Assembly: GCF_963668085.1 (NCBI RefSeq)
Contig: NZ_OY764059.1
Span: 1,178,001 to 1,242,000 of the forward strand
Length of the DNA: 64,000 nucleotides
Direction: 5' to 3'
Source of the DNA: an uncultured Ilyobacter sp.
GTDB lineage: Bacteria > Fusobacteriota > Fusobacteriia > Fusobacteriales > Fusobacteriaceae
The translations under genes and the position numbers were made by a program. A model generated the notes under the pieces. That model saw only the letters and a program-made list of their open reading frames with translations, had not been told where the DNA came from and made no database searches. Positions 17,723 through 27,328 of this stretch are shown one piece after another. Each line of letters starts with the position of its first letter. The stretch's first letter is position 1.

Positions 17723-18112
17723 TTAATCTTTTGTATCTGACGAACATTTTATTATACACATTCCCTTTTCTTCATCATATTTTTTGATCTGCTCCTGAAG
17801 ATCTTCCCTTGTAACAATAAGCTCCTGTATTTTTTCTTCTATAAGCTCCACATGATCAAGAAGAATCTTTTTTCTTTCATCCACTGTTTTCATTCCGCCT
17901 TTTTTCAGAGAGATATAATGCTTTATTTCTTTTAAGGACATTCCAGTTTCCTTTAGATTTAAAAAGAATTCTATCCATAACAGATCATCTTTCGTGTAAA
18001 CTCTGTTGTCGTTCTTGTCTCTGGCAATCTTTCTGATTACGCCGTTTTTTTCATAATATCTTAGTTTGGATTTTGTTATATGAAAATGTTTTGCTACCTC
18101 ATCTATATTCAT
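17723..18112 (-). CDS. MerR-family regulator, AdhR-like
   Basis: A 129-aa MerR-family activator. The N-terminal winged helix (IDEVAKHFHITKSKLRYYEKNG) is followed by the family's second helix-turn-helix and a long coiled-coil dimer helix (about 80-118). The C-terminal tail carries CIIKC (two Cys spaced by three residues), a plausible thiol sensor for metals or electrophiles. GGGAGG lies before the ATG. It is the first gene of the operon with the alcohol dehydrogenase and nitroreductase and has a promoter of the over-long MerR type directly upstream, so autoactivation is expected. Confidence 0.88.
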   Translation of the reverse strand: MNIDEVAKHFHITKSKLRYYEKNGVIRKIARDKNDNRVYTKDDLLWIEFFLNLKETGMSLKEIKHYISLKKGGMKTVDERKKILLDHVELIEEKIQELIVTREDLQEQIKKYDEEKGMCIIKCSSDTKD

Positions 18113-18141
18113 GTCAGACCTCCCATCTTAAGTACAATATA

Positions 18142-18172
18142 AATATACACCTTAGACCATAGTTTAAAGCAA
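18142..18172 (-). promoter_or_regulatory. MerR-type promoter with 19-bp spacer
   Basis: Read on the minus strand: -35 TTGCTT (18172-18167), a 19-bp spacer and -10 TATATT (18147-18142). The spacer holds an imperfect dyad (CTTTAAAC...GTCTAAGG). Long 19-20 bp spacers with a central dyad are the hallmark of MerR-activated promoters. Confidence 0.7.
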
Positions 18173-18287
18173 GTTTTTTTTAATTTTATAGAATAGAAAA
18201 ATAATAGACATAGGAGGTTGTATATTTATGTAGGAATAGCTCTTAAAAATAAGAAGAGTATATTAAGCGTAATAATTAACTGAAGTT

Positions 18288-18695
18288 GCTGCTTTAAAGA
18301 AATTCTTATAAATTACTAAATTTACAAGAATATTAAAGTCAAAAGATTTTGTCACGAATGAAAACAGATAAAAAACAAAAAAATTAACACGAATAAAGAT
18401 AAAACATTTTGACCACAGAGGGCACAGAGAAAAAGAGAAAGTTTCATATAGTGAAAATAGAAATATTTTAATTTTTAAACTACTTTCCCCTTTAAAAAAT
18501 GCCGTTAAGAAATCATCTTGTGAAATCCACTTTCATTGAAATAAGGAGGTTTACCGACTATATTTCAATAGAAAGTTAGTTCAGAAGTGATTTTAGGTAT
18601 TTTTTAGGGGTGCCTTTTCTTTGGTTACTTTCTTTGGGCAAGCAAAGAAAGTAACACAGCTTTTCCGATAAATTCAATATTTTACTTTAAATTGG
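18288..18695. repeat. Dispersed intergenic repeat, copy B
   Basis: This is the inverted counterpart of copy A (9215-9635). One end has the perfect hairpin GTTACTTTCTTTG-ggcaag-CAAAGAAAGTAAC (18625-18655 region) next to CCGATAAATTCAATA; the other end carries AATTTACAAGAATATTAAAGTC. A second long dyad (TTTCATTGAAATA / TATTTCAATAGAAA) lies around 18530-18575. No protein-coding frame with a ribosome binding site was found inside. It fills most of the gap between the MerR gene and the 22-aa peptide gene. Confidence 0.7.
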
Positions 18696-18724
18696 CAAAA
18701 TTTATATTTTAAAAGGAGGAGATT

Positions 18725-18793
18725 ATGAGAAATTTTTTGGCAATTTTAGGTGTTGTTTTTTTAGTGATACTTTTTATACTTTTGTTTAGATAG
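18725..18793 (+). CDS. 22-aa hydrophobic peptide, single membrane helix
   Basis: ATG at 18725 follows a strong AAAAGGAGGAG site with seven-base spacing and opens a 22-codon frame: MRNF, then about 16 consecutive hydrophobic residues (LAILGVVFLVILFILL), ending FR. The profile is that of a single-pass small membrane protein or a membrane-active toxin peptide. There is no antisense RNA or antitoxin evident. The leucine dehydrogenase gene follows after 95 bases. Reality rests on the strong ribosome binding site and the clean hydrophobic composition only. Confidence 0.5.
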   Translation: MRNFLAILGVVFLVILFILLFR

Positions 18794-18888
18794 AATTACG
18801 AAGGAAGTACTGAACTTTACTTTATAATACCAAAATTATTTGTTAACTTGGACAAAATAATAATCAGCTTATTGAGGAGGGGATATAA

Positions 18889-19986
18889 ATGGAAAAGTTT
18901 GAGTACATGAAAAAATACGGTCATGAACAACTAGTTTACTTTTTTGACAAGACCACTGGCCTCAAAGGGGTCACATGCATTCACGACACAAGCCTAGGAC
19001 CAGCATTAGGTGGTACAAGAATATGGGATTACGAAAATGAAGAAGAGGCTATATTAGATGCTTTCAGGCTTTCTAGAGGGATGACATACAAGGCTGCCTG
19101 TGCAGGACTTAATCTCGGAGGGGGAAAAACTGTTTTATATGGTGACCCAAAAGTTGTTAAGAGTGAAGCTTATTTCAGAAGTCTCGGAAGATTTGTACAG
19201 AGCTTAAACGGAAGGTATATAACTGCCGAAGACGTAAACACAAATACCAAAGACATGTCCTATGTAGCCATGGAAACCGACTATGTAGTAGGTTTGCCTG
19301 GAAAAAGCGGAAACCCTTCACCTGTAACTGCCTGGGGTATTTTCATGGGTATAAAAGCTACTTTAAAAGAGGTCTTCGGAGACGATTCTATTAAGAATAG
19401 AAGTTTTGCTGTACAGGGAGCAGGCCAGACAGGATATTATCTCATAAAATATCTTTTGGGAGAAGATTATCTTGATAAAAACTTTAAGGTTGAAAAAGCC
19501 TCTAAAATATATTTTACAGAAATAAATGACGATCATATAAAAAGAATGAAAGATGAACATCCTCAGGTTGAATTTGTCAAACCTGACGATATATATTCTT
19601 TAGAGGTGGATATATTCTCCCCCTGCGCCTTAGGAGCCGTCATTAATGATCATACAGTGCCTCAGTTTCGCTGTAAGGCCATTGCCGGCAGTGCAAACAA
19701 CGTACTAAAGGACCCAGCCCATGGTAGGCAGTTAAAAGAAAGAGGGATATTATACGCTCCTGACTATGTAATAAATGCAGGAGGGCTCATAAATGTCTAT
19801 CACGAACTTCAGGGGTACAACAGGGAAAAGGCAGTGGGCGACGTAGAACTTATATATGACCGTCTGATGGAAATATATAAAATTTCTAAGGATCAAAACA
19901 TTGCCACCAGCGACGCTGCCGACCGCTTTGCAGAAAACCGTATCAAGGTCATAAAAGAAATAGAAAGTAACTATATCAAAAGATAA
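18889..19986 (+). CDS. Leucine (branched-chain amino acid) dehydrogenase
   Basis: A 365-aa Glu/Leu/Phe/Val dehydrogenase; length and sequence fit leucine/valine dehydrogenase. The catalytic lysine lies in LNLGGGKTVLYGDP (about residues 76-89), the substrate end in GPALGGTRIW, and the Rossmann NAD motif in VQGAGQTGYYL (about 176-186). It deaminates branched-chain amino acids to 2-oxo acids with NAD+. GGAGGGG precedes the ATG. The butyrate kinase gene follows 44 bases later on the same strand, so the pair probably serves oxidation of branched-chain amino acids to acyl-CoA and then acyl-phosphate with ATP gain; the intervening enzymes are not in this window. Confidence 0.92.
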   Translation: MEKFEYMKKYGHEQLVYFFDKTTGLKGVTCIHDTSLGPALGGTRIWDYENEEEAILDAFRLSRGMTYKAACAGLNLGGGKTVLYGDPKVVKSEAYFRSLGRFVQSLNGRYITAEDVNTNTKDMSYVAMETDYVVGLPGKSGNPSPVTAWGIFMGIKATLKEVFGDDSIKNRSFAVQGAGQTGYYLIKYLLGEDYLDKNFKVEKASKIYFTEINDDHIKRMKDEHPQVEFVKPDDIYSLEVDIFSPCALGAVINDHTVPQFRCKAIAGSANNVLKDPAHGRQLKERGILYAPDYVINAGGLINVYHELQGYNREKAVGDVELIYDRLMEIYKISKDQNIATSDAADRFAENRIKVIKEIESNYIKR

Positions 19987-20030
19987 ATTTAAGTTATCAA
20001 CTGCAAAAGGCACAGTATAGGAGGAAACCC

Positions 20031-21110
20031 ATGAAAAAGTTTAAAATCCTGGCTATTAATCCAGGTTCTACTTCCACAAAGATATCTGTTTTTAAAGATA
20101 ATGATGAGATATTCACAGAAACAATAAGACACTCTTCAGAAGATATACAACAATTCAAAAAAATTATAGATCAATTTGAATTTAGAAAAAATATAATAGA
20201 AAAAATACTCAATGAAAACCACTTATTAGATGAAGAGCTAGATGCCGTTGTGGGACGGGGTGGACTTCTTAGACCTTTGTCTGGCGGGACCTATCTTATA
20301 GGGGAGGCTATCTTAAGAGATCTGCGAGCTGGAGTATCAGGTGAGCATGCCTCAAATTTAGGAGGGATAATTGCCCATGAAATAGGGGAAGATTTCAATA
20401 TTCCTTCATATATAGTTGACCCTGTTGTGGTAGATGAATTTGAACCTGTTGCTAGGATATCTGGAATCCCTGAAATTGAGAGAAAGTCTATTTTTCATGC
20501 ATTAAATCAAAAGGCTGTGGCTAGAAGTTATGCCAAGGAGATAAAAAAACCCTACAATAAATTAAACCTTATTGTGGTACATATGGGAGGCGGTATAACT
20601 ATCGGTTCTCATAAAAATGGCAGAGTCATCGATGTCACAAATGCACTAGACGGTGAAGGTCCACTTTCATCTGAGAGGTCAGGAGCCTTGCCAGCCGGTG
20701 ATATTATAAAGATGTGTTTTGAAAAAAAATATGACCAGGATTTTATTAAAAAAAGACTGGTTGGGAAAGGAGGGGCAGTTGCCTATCTTGGGACCAATAG
20801 TATTATAGAGGTTCTCGATCATATTGAAAAAGGAGATAAAAAAGCTGAACTAATTCTTAACGCCATGATATATCAAATTTCAAAAGAGATAGGAGCTTTT
20901 TCTACTGTCCTAAAAGGTAAGGTAGATGCAATAATCCTAACTGGAGGTATGGCATATTCTGAAAAAATCATAGATCTTATAAAAGAACGGGTGGATTTTA
21001 TTGCCCCTATAAAAGTATATCCTGGAGAGCATGAAATGTCCGCCCTGGCACAGGGTGCACTGCGTATACTAAAAAAAGAGGAAGCTCCATTAACATATAA
21101 CCCAGATTAA
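20031..21110 (+). CDS. buk: Butyrate (branched-chain fatty acid) kinase
   Basis: A 359-aa ASKHA-fold acyl kinase. The phosphate motif NPGSTSTKISVF is at the N-terminus, HMGGGITIGSH and VTNALDGEGP in the middle, and ILTGGMAYSEK near the C-terminus, as in butyrate kinases; acetate kinases are longer and differ in these motifs. It converts butyryl- or isobutyryl/isovaleryl-phosphate and ADP to the acid and ATP. GGAGG precedes the ATG. Operon partner of leucine dehydrogenase; no phosphotransbutyrylase gene is adjacent. Confidence 0.94.
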   Translation: MKKFKILAINPGSTSTKISVFKDNDEIFTETIRHSSEDIQQFKKIIDQFEFRKNIIEKILNENHLLDEELDAVVGRGGLLRPLSGGTYLIGEAILRDLRAGVSGEHASNLGGIIAHEIGEDFNIPSYIVDPVVVDEFEPVARISGIPEIERKSIFHALNQKAVARSYAKEIKKPYNKLNLIVVHMGGGITIGSHKNGRVIDVTNALDGEGPLSSERSGALPAGDIIKMCFEKKYDQDFIKKRLVGKGGAVAYLGTNSIIEVLDHIEKGDKKAELILNAMIYQISKEIGAFSTVLKGKVDAIILTGGMAYSEKIIDLIKERVDFIAPIKVYPGEHEMSALAQGALRILKKEEAPLTYNPD

Positions 21111-21116
21111 ACACAT

Positions 21117-21146
21117 AAAAAAGGAGAGGATATCCTCTCCTTTTTT
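21117..21146. terminator. Bidirectional terminator between buk and aroF
   Basis: AAAAAAGGAGAGGA-ta-TCCTCTCCTTTTTT, a perfect hairpin shared by two convergent genes. Confidence 0.9.
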
Positions 21147-21155
21147 ATGTTAAGT

Positions 21156-22169
21156 TTAGATTCTTTTATCTACAAGTTCAGCTATCTTTTTAACGTCTTC
21201 CATAACCTCAGCAAATCCAGCTGGTGTAAGTGACTGTGCTCCGTCACAAAGAGCATTTTCAGGATCGTTATGAACCTCTATCATAAGTCCATCTGCCCCG
21301 ACAGCTGCTGCTGCCATAGCAAGATTTTTTACCATCCATCTCTTTCCTGTTGCATGACTAGGGTCAACAATTACAGGAAGATGAGTTAGTTTCTTTACGG
21401 CTAATACTGCACTTAGGTCTAGAGTGTTTCTTGTGTACTTTTCAAATGTTCTGATTCCTCTCTCACAAAGGATTACATTTGGGTTTCCCTCTGACATGAT
21501 GTACTCTGCAGACATGATCCATTCCTCTATAGTCGCCGACATACCTCTTTTAAGAAGTACAGGAGTTTGAGTTTTACCAAGTGCCTTAAGCAAATCAAAG
21601 TTTTGCATGTTTCTAGCCCCTACCTGGATTATATCTACATCTTCTACAAATTTATCTACAAGTGAAGGAGACATTATCTCAGTTACTATAGGCATTCCTG
21701 TGATTTTTCTGGCTTCTTTCAGAAGATCTAGTCCTTCTAATTCTAGTCCTTGGAATGCATATGGAGAAGTTCTAGGTTTGAAGGCCCCTCCTCTTAGTAT
21801 TTGAGAACCTGCAGCCTTTACCCCTTCTGCTACTTCGATTATCTGATCTCTTGATTCTACAGAACATGGCCCTGACATAATTGTGAAGTTCCCTCCACCG
21901 ATTTTTATCCCCTTTACATCTATTACAGTATCTTCATTTTTTAGAACTCTGTTGGCCTTTTTAAAAGGTTCTTGTATTCTAGTAACTGTTTCCACTCCTG
22001 GAAGCCCCTCTATACTTCCCATATCCAGCCCAGAAGTATCCCCAATAACTCCTATGATTCTATATTCTTCGCCATTTATATCGTGCACTCCAAGTCCTTT
22101 TTTCTTGAGAGTATCCATTATCTTTTCTATTACATTCCACTCAGCGTCTTTTTTCATCTTGATTATCAT
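21156..22169 (-). CDS. aroF: 3-deoxy-7-phosphoheptulonate (DAHP) synthase
   Basis: A 337-aa DAHP synthase of the class I-beta type (Thermotoga/Bacillus AroA-like): residues 1-65 form a ferredoxin-like N-terminal regulatory domain, and from about 70 the KDPS/DAHPS barrel begins with FTIMSGPCSVES; GGAFKPRTSPYAFQG, LKRGMSATIEEW, LCERGIRTFE and VDPSHATGK follow. It condenses phosphoenolpyruvate and erythrose 4-phosphate, the first step to aromatic amino acids. The N-terminal domain mediates feedback control in relatives. AAGGGGGA precedes the ATG; it is monocistronic. Confidence 0.94.
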   Translation of the reverse strand: MIIKMKKDAEWNVIEKIMDTLKKKGLGVHDINGEEYRIIGVIGDTSGLDMGSIEGLPGVETVTRIQEPFKKANRVLKNEDTVIDVKGIKIGGGNFTIMSGPCSVESRDQIIEVAEGVKAAGSQILRGGAFKPRTSPYAFQGLELEGLDLLKEARKITGMPIVTEIMSPSLVDKFVEDVDIIQVGARNMQNFDLLKALGKTQTPVLLKRGMSATIEEWIMSAEYIMSEGNPNVILCERGIRTFEKYTRNTLDLSAVLAVKKLTHLPVIVDPSHATGKRWMVKNLAMAAAAVGADGLMIEVHNDPENALCDGAQSLTPAGFAEVMEDVKKIAELVDKRI

Positions 22170-22244
22170 TTTTAATCCCCCTTATTTGCTAAAACTTAAG
22201 TTTAAATAAATTTGTATGATTTCCTCAAACTTATTTTTCTATTT

Positions 22245-22257
22245 GATACATTGTATC
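22245..22257. promoter_or_regulatory. Perfect palindrome upstream of aroF
   Basis: GATACA-T-TGTATC, about 75 bases upstream of the aroF start, next to a TACAAT box on the minus strand. A possible operator; no known regulator consensus is claimed. Apart from this and the terminator at 22457-22495, I see nothing in the gap 22170-22533. Confidence 0.3.
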
Positions 22258-22456
22258 CTATTGTAACTTTTGCAGATAGATAACAATTTTTTTTTTAATG
22301 TGTTCGTATTTTATGTATTCAAACCTCTATATTTATTGATTTTTTACATTTTAATCCCATAAAATTTTGTAGGAATCATTGGGTTTGTTTTTATTTTTTT
22401 TGGTTCTTTTCAATTCAAGATGACTAAATTTTGCCTCTGAAAATAGCATTATATAA

Positions 22457-22495
22457 AGAAAAAGACCCTCTTCAATTATCCTTTGAAGAAGGTCT
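22457..22495 (-). terminator. Terminator of the lactate operon
   Basis: On the minus strand AGACCTTCTTCAA pairs with TTGAAGAGGGTCT and is followed by a T run, about 40 bases after the 55-aa gene. Confidence 0.82.
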
Positions 22496-22533
22496 CTGCC
22501 AAAATTTTTAACTTTTATTCAAAAATGAGTTGT

Positions 22534-22701
22534 TTATTTATCTGTTTCTCTACCAAATATTTTTTTGTTTTTATGATAAAATTTAATCTCTTCTGAGGTT
22601 ACTGCTAGAGGGCTTAAGTATATCTTATTCTGTATCTCTTTGTATTTTTTCATAAGGTCCTCTTGACCCTTATTTATAAAACATCCCTCACATTTTTCCA
22701 T
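22534..22701 (-). CDS. 55-aa CxxC protein coupled to lactate permease
   Basis: A 55-codon frame begins with ATG at 22701, one base after the permease stop codon (TAATATG), and ends just before the operon terminator, so it is inside the transcript and probably translated by coupling. It begins MEKCEGCFINKG: a CxxC pair at residues 4 and 7, then a charged helical segment and a Lys-rich end. No domain is recognised. The CxxC could bind metal or act in thiol chemistry. Placement in a lactate-oxidation operon is the only functional hint. Confidence 0.6.
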   Translation of the reverse strand: MEKCEGCFINKGQEDLMKKYKEIQNKIYLSPLAVTSEEIKFYHKNKKIFGRETDK

Positions 22702-22702
22702 A

Positions 22703-24376
22703 TTACAGTACTCCGTTGGCTACAAATCCTAGTAAACCTACTACCACTGCATAAAACATTGCAGCGGGAAGTGTTTTTCTAATTATATTTCCCTCTTGCC
22801 CTGTTAACCCTACCACAGCTGCTGCTGCTACGACATTATGTATACATATCATGTTTCCTGCTGCTCCTCCGATTACCTGCTGAGCAAGTACAACAGTAGG
22901 ATTGATCCCAACTGCATTTGCGACCTGGTACTGTATCGGCGAGAATGTCAGAGTAGATACTGTTGCTGAACCGGTTATAAAGGCCCCTAATTCACCTAGG
23001 AAAGGAGCTATTCCAAGCCAGCTTCCTTGAAATACTGAAGATAAAATATTTGCCAGGTAATTTGGCATTCCTATTCCGACTGCAGAATTGGCAGAATTAC
23101 TGAAAATCTGAACTACAGCAAGGGTAAAGCAAAGAGCTACCGAGGCATTTTTCACAGAATTAAGTGTTTCCTTGGTTGCTTTTTTAAGGGCATCACTATC
23201 TCCCTTTAAAGATATTAAAGCAATAATTGATGCAATGGCTAACACAGTCCCAGGAGAGTAAAGGATCTGCCATTTAGAGGTAACACCCTCTCCCAAAATA
23301 TTTCTCCAGCTCAAATCAGCATGTGTAAGAACAAATTTTTTCACCGGTAATACAATTCTAGTTATAAGTAGCATCAATACTACTGCCATATAAGGCATCC
23401 AGGCAGAAAAAATATCCTTTGCAGAAACTGATTCTGATAAAGTTATTGTCCCGTTTTCATTAAAGGTTACCCTTCCTCCTGGAGTTTTCTTTTTCTCAGG
23501 AGTGCTAGTTTTTACCTCTACCTCATTCTCTTCCATAGATTCAGTCTTCCACTCGCTATTTTTAGGCATTAATATACCTTTCTTAGCAGTATAGCAAGAC
23601 ACTACAAGCCCTGTAAGAGATGCAAGTATAGATACGAATTCCGCCCCTAAAAAAGTAGAATAAAGTATAGCAGAACCTGCATAAGATGCACCGACTAAAA
23701 TTGACCAAGGAAGTATTTCAAAGGCTGCTTTAAAAGATTTTTCCTTACCGAAAAATTTAGTTAGCATCATAATAATTATTGTAGGAAGTAGTGTAGCAGT
23801 TATCAGGTCCATTCTTGTTACGGTTCTTCCAATAAGGTCAAAGAACTCCGGATTGGCTCCTGGGATATTTCCTAGACCAACAATAATTGGAGTTCCTACT
23901 GCTCCGAAAGATACAGGACTACTGTCTCCTATAAGTGCTATAGAGGCTGCTGCCAACGGATTGAAGCCCAATGCCACAAGAAAAGGCCCTGCAACTGCAG
24001 CAGGAGTTCCAAAACCAGCTGCACCCTCTATAAGCGCTACAAAGAAGGCTCCTACAATAACCGCCTGAACTCTCATATCCTTTGTGACACTGCTAAATCC
24101 TCTTTTAATTATGTCCACTCCCCCTGTATGGGTCATGACTTTTAAAAGTAAAATCGCACCGAATAGTATCCATAGTATGGTGATAGACTTATGTACTCCC
24201 TGAAGTATTGAAGCTGTTATTATGTCTCCACCCATTCCCCATACACCAAGAGCTGACACCAAAAATATAGCAAAAGTCAAAAACATTCCTTTTTTTGCAG
24301 GCATTCTCAAAACTACCAAAAATATCAAAGGCAACAAAATAGGCATCATAGCCACTAAAATCTGAATTATATTCAT
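22703..24376 (-). CDS. lctP: L-lactate permease
   Basis: A 557-aa multi-span membrane protein of the lactate permease (LctP/LldP) family that imports lactate, probably with a proton. Family segments include [44 protein letters not shown] and [20 protein letters not shown]. There is a soluble, charged loop in the middle (about residues 290-340). The start at 24376 has GGGGGGAA upstream and gives the normal N-terminus ([15 protein letters not shown]); an in-frame start at 24448 does not. Fourth gene of the lactate operon, separated from the dehydrogenase gene by a 325-base gap with a large hairpin. Confidence 0.94.
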   Translation of the reverse strand: MNIIQILVAMMPILLPLIFLVVLRMPAKKGMFLTFAIFLVSALGVWGMGGDIITASILQGVHKSITILWILFGAILLLKVMTHTGGVDIIKRGFSSVTKDMRVQAVIVGAFFVALIEGAAGFGTPAAVAGPFLVALGFNPLAAASIALIGDSSPVSFGAVGTPIIVGLGNIPGANPEFFDLIGRTVTRMDLITATLLPTIIIMMLTKFFGKEKSFKAAFEILPWSILVGASYAGSAILYSTFLGAEFVSILASLTGLVVSCYTAKKGILMPKNSEWKTESMEENEVEVKTSTPEKKKTPGGRVTFNENGTITLSESVSAKDIFSAWMPYMAVVLMLLITRIVLPVKKFVLTHADLSWRNILGEGVTSKWQILYSPGTVLAIASIIALISLKGDSDALKKATKETLNSVKNASVALCFTLAVVQIFSNSANSAVGIGMPNYLANILSSVFQGSWLGIAPFLGELGAFITGSATVSTLTFSPIQYQVANAVGINPTVVLAQQVIGGAAGNMICIHNVVAAAAVVGLTGQEGNIIRKTLPAAMFYAVVVGLLGFVANGVL

Positions 24377-24610
24377 ATACTTCCCCCCTATAAAAACGCC
24401 ACAATAATCAAGCAAACAATATAAAAATTCAATCCGTTTACACACCACTTAGCTATAAAATTATTTCTGTTTTGCATTTAACAGTTTCCAGGTATAAAAC
24501 TTTATATAAAGAAAGGAAGTAATGATAAATTTTTAATGCCCATCTTATTGACTAGAAGAATTAATTTTTCAGATTCAACTATCACCCTAAGGCACACTGC
24601 CTCTCTTTAT

Positions 24611-24661
24611 CATATTATGTTTCGACGGCTACCGCCCTTGTAGCCGTCTACATATAATATG
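24611..24661. other. GC-rich hairpin inside the lactate operon
   Basis: GACGGCTAC (24624-24632) and GTAGCCGTC (24640-24648) form a perfect 9-bp stem, extended by AT-rich arms (CATATTAT / ATAATATG). No T run follows on the minus strand, so it is not a classical terminator. It lies between the dehydrogenase and permease genes and could protect or process the mRNA. I see no gene in the rest of this gap (24377-24701). Confidence 0.6.
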
Positions 24662-24701
24662 CAAGATATTTTGTTACAATGATATTTTTGGTCTTGATGA
24701 T

Positions 24702-26102
24702 TTATTGACAGACTTTTCCTGGATTAAGGATATTTTTAGGATCAAACACTTGCTTTATTCCTCTCATTATCGCAATGTTATTTTCGCAGTACTGATCAAA
24801 CATGTAACTCTTTTTTGCATATCCTATACCGTGCTCACCAGACACTAATCCGCCTAGCTCTTCAGATCTTGTATACATTTTCTTAAATACCGCGTTCAAT
24901 TTCTCATCCCACTTTTCTTGCTCTAAACCGTCTCTGCATATATATATGTGCAGGTTTCCATCCCCAGCATGCCCAAAGCTTGGGATTCTTATATCAAATT
25001 CTTTTTCTAGTTCCTTTGTGTATTTTATAAATTCTGAAACACAGTTTCTAGGAACAACTACATCACATTCATCCATCTCATCAGTAGATGCTTTTATTGC
25101 TTCTAAGAAAGCACCTCTTGCAGACCAAACACTCTCTTTTCTCTCTTCTGTATCCACAATATAAACATCAGTAGCTCCTATTTCTAGACATAGATCTGCC
25201 ACCACTTCATAATCTTTTTCCACCTGCTCTTTAGAATTTCCGTCAAATGTCAAAAGAAGGTAGGCATCACTTGATTTGTCTGGAAATGTCTTTCCAAGGA
25301 ATTCCTCTGCTGAATAGATAACTTCCTTTTGCATAAACTCAACAGCTGTCGGAATAGCCTTTGATCTTATTATTGTAGGAACTGCATCTATTGCATTGTC
25401 TATATTTTCAAATGGTATCAAAAGACTTATAGAATACTTTGGTAGAGGTAAAAGTTTCAGCACTGCCTTAGTTATAATTCCAAGAGTTCCCTCTGAGCCT
25501 ATAACTAAATCTTTAAGACTGTATCCTGCAGAGTTTTTTACTACTTTACCACCCATCTCCATTATGTCACCATTTGGTAGAACCACTTCTAGACCACGGA
25601 CATAATCACGAGTTACTCCATATTTTACTGCTCTCATTCCACCGGCATTGGTACTTATATTTCCCCCTATAGTGGCACTTTTCTCACCTGGATCAGGCGG
25701 ATAAAAGAAATCTCTCTCTTCTACGTATTTTCCTATTTCCATCAACAGAACCCCAGGTTCAACAGTCAGGGTAAGGTTATCCTCGTCTAGTTCAACTATT
25801 TTGTTCATCTGAGTAGTCTCTATCATTATCCCACCGTGAATTGGTACAGATGCTCCTACGAGTCCTGTTCCAGATCCTCTAGCTACGATAGGTATAGAGT
25901 GTTCGTAAGCGTATTTTACAACTTTAGATACTTCCTCTGAATTATGTGCCTTTACAAGAATATCCGGCTTTCGGCTTATTCCTCCTAACTCGTCATGGGA
26001 GTAATCTTCACTTATGCCATCTTCCCAGAGTACTCTTTCTTTGGTTCCCAAAATTTCAGCTATATTTTCATAATCTTCGATATTCACATTTTTATAATTC
26101 AT
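24702..26102 (-). CDS. lctD: FAD-linked lactate dehydrogenase subunit (GlcD/LctD-like)
   Basis: A 466-aa flavoprotein of the GlcD/D-lactate dehydrogenase family. The FAD-binding domain (PCMH type) contains [15 protein letters not shown] and the [15 protein letters not shown] segment; the C-terminal half has [11 protein letters not shown] and ends [10 protein letters not shown]...[11 protein letters not shown]. It oxidises lactate to pyruvate. The gene starts two bases after the EtfA stop, and in Acetobacterium woodii the same trio (LctB, LctC, LctD) forms an electron-confurcating lactate dehydrogenase that drives NAD+ reduction with the help of reduced ferredoxin. The stereospecificity is not readable. 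Confidence 0.92.
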   Translation of the reverse strand: MNYKNVNIEDYENIAEILGTKERVLWEDGISEDYSHDELGGISRKPDILVKAHNSEEVSKVVKYAYEHSIPIVARGSGTGLVGASVPIHGGIMIETTQMNKIVELDEDNLTLTVEPGVLLMEIGKYVEERDFFYPPDPGEKSATIGGNISTNAGGMRAVKYGVTRDYVRGLEVVLPNGDIMEMGGKVVKNSAGYSLKDLVIGSEGTLGIITKAVLKLLPLPKYSISLLIPFENIDNAIDAVPTIIRSKAIPTAVEFMQKEVIYSAEEFLGKTFPDKSSDAYLLLTFDGNSKEQVEKDYEVVADLCLEIGATDVYIVDTEERKESVWSARGAFLEAIKASTDEMDECDVVVPRNCVSEFIKYTKELEKEFDIRIPSFGHAGDGNLHIYICRDGLEQEKWDEKLNAVFKKMYTRSEELGGLVSGEHGIGYAKKSYMFDQYCENNIAIMRGIKQVFDPKNILNPGKVCQ

Positions 26103-26104
26103 AA

Positions 26105-27319
26105 CTACTCCTTCCCAGCAGAGATTATATCTCTTCCAGTTTTTATTTTTTCCATAAGTTCTGGTATTATCTGGTACATATCACCTACTACACCCCAGTG
26201 AGCCACATTAAATATAGGGGCATTTTCATCTGTATTTATAGCCACTATTGTATCTGAGTTTTCCATTCCCGCAGTAAACTGAACCGCTCCGTGGATTCCA
26301 CATGCAAAGATTATTTTCGGCTTTACAGTTCTTCCACTAAGTCCTATCTGAGTCTTGCAGTCCATCCATCCACTCTCAATAAGAGGTCTTGTACACGCTA
26401 ACCTTCCTCCTAAAAGATCTGCAAATTCCTGCATCATCTCCATATCTGATTCCTTTTTTAAGGCTCTTCCTACTGCAACTATAACTTCAGCATCAGATAT
26501 GCAGCTTTCTTTTTCCTTTTTAAATATATTTCTAACATTTATCTTTGAGATAAGTTTACTTTTATCTACATCATGGCTTATTATTTCACCTGACTGAGTT
26601 TCACTTCTTACTGGTGCATCAAATATTTTGTTTCTTACAGTACAGAACTGAGGTCTGTGATTCTCAGTTACTATCTGGGCCATTATATTTCCACCGAAGG
26701 CAGGTCTTATCTGAACCAAGTCACTGTTTTCTTTCATCTCAAGTATTGTACAGTCTGCAGTAAGTCCGGTACGAAATCTAGCTGCTACTCTAGGAGCTAA
26801 AGATCTACCTAAAGTTGTGGCTCCTACAAGTACAGAAGACGGCTTTATCTCATCAATGTATGATTCAAATATCCCTGTGTAATTTTCTATCTTGAAATGC
26901 TCTAGTTCCTCGTCTTCATACAGATGAACTTCGTCTACCCCATAGTGCAGCAGTTCTTCAGCCAAAGGTTTTACATTGTAACCCATTATTATTGCCTGTA
27001 CAGGATGTTTTGTCACCTTAGCTAATTCTTTGGCCTTTCCTATAAGCTCAAGAGTTACAGGATGTATCTCATTTGCAAAATGGTCAACATATACTGTTAA
27101 TCCCTTCCAAAGCTCTTTATCAATTTTTTCAATTTCTGTATCCTCAAGTAGCTCTATTGCTCCCTTTCCCTGCTTAACACAAAGTCTGCACATTTTACAT
27201 CCGGCGTTGATATCTAGTTTCCCGTTGGCTTCCTCTATAGCATTAAAGGGGCATAGCTCTATCAATTCTCTCATAAGTTTGTGATCTATCTTATCGTGAT
27301 TTATGTATAATTGTCCCAT
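26105..27319 (-). CDS. lctC: Electron transfer flavoprotein alpha subunit with ferredoxin-like N-terminus
   Basis: A 404-aa EtfA. Residues 1-60 carry a single [4Fe-4S]-type Cys set (Cys23, Cys41, Cys44, Cys47; CKMCRLC), an extension typical of the Etf of lactate-, caffeate- and acyl-CoA-linked bifurcating complexes. The EtfA FAD domain follows, with [18 protein letters not shown] and [18 protein letters not shown], the usual FAD-binding C-terminus. It passes electrons between FAD, ferredoxin and the lactate dehydrogenase. Ten bases separate it from etfB. GGAGGTAAAA precedes the start. Confidence 0.93.
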   Translation of the reverse strand: MGQLYINHDKIDHKLMRELIELCPFNAIEEANGKLDINAGCKMCRLCVKQGKGAIELLEDTEIEKIDKELWKGLTVYVDHFANEIHPVTLELIGKAKELAKVTKHPVQAIIMGYNVKPLAEELLHYGVDEVHLYEDEELEHFKIENYTGIFESYIDEIKPSSVLVGATTLGRSLAPRVAARFRTGLTADCTILEMKENSDLVQIRPAFGGNIMAQIVTENHRPQFCTVRNKIFDAPVRSETQSGEIISHDVDKSKLISKINVRNIFKKEKESCISDAEVIVAVGRALKKESDMEMMQEFADLLGGRLACTRPLIESGWMDCKTQIGLSGRTVKPKIIFACGIHGAVQFTAGMENSDTIVAINTDENAPIFNVAHWGVVGDMYQIIPELMEKIKTGRDIISAGKE

Positions 27320-27328
27320 TTTTACCTC

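Noticed and set aside
18120..18724. tRNA or other known RNA in the long gap after the MerR gene
   Set aside because: No cloverleaf, no T-loop motif; the hairpins belong to the dispersed repeat.
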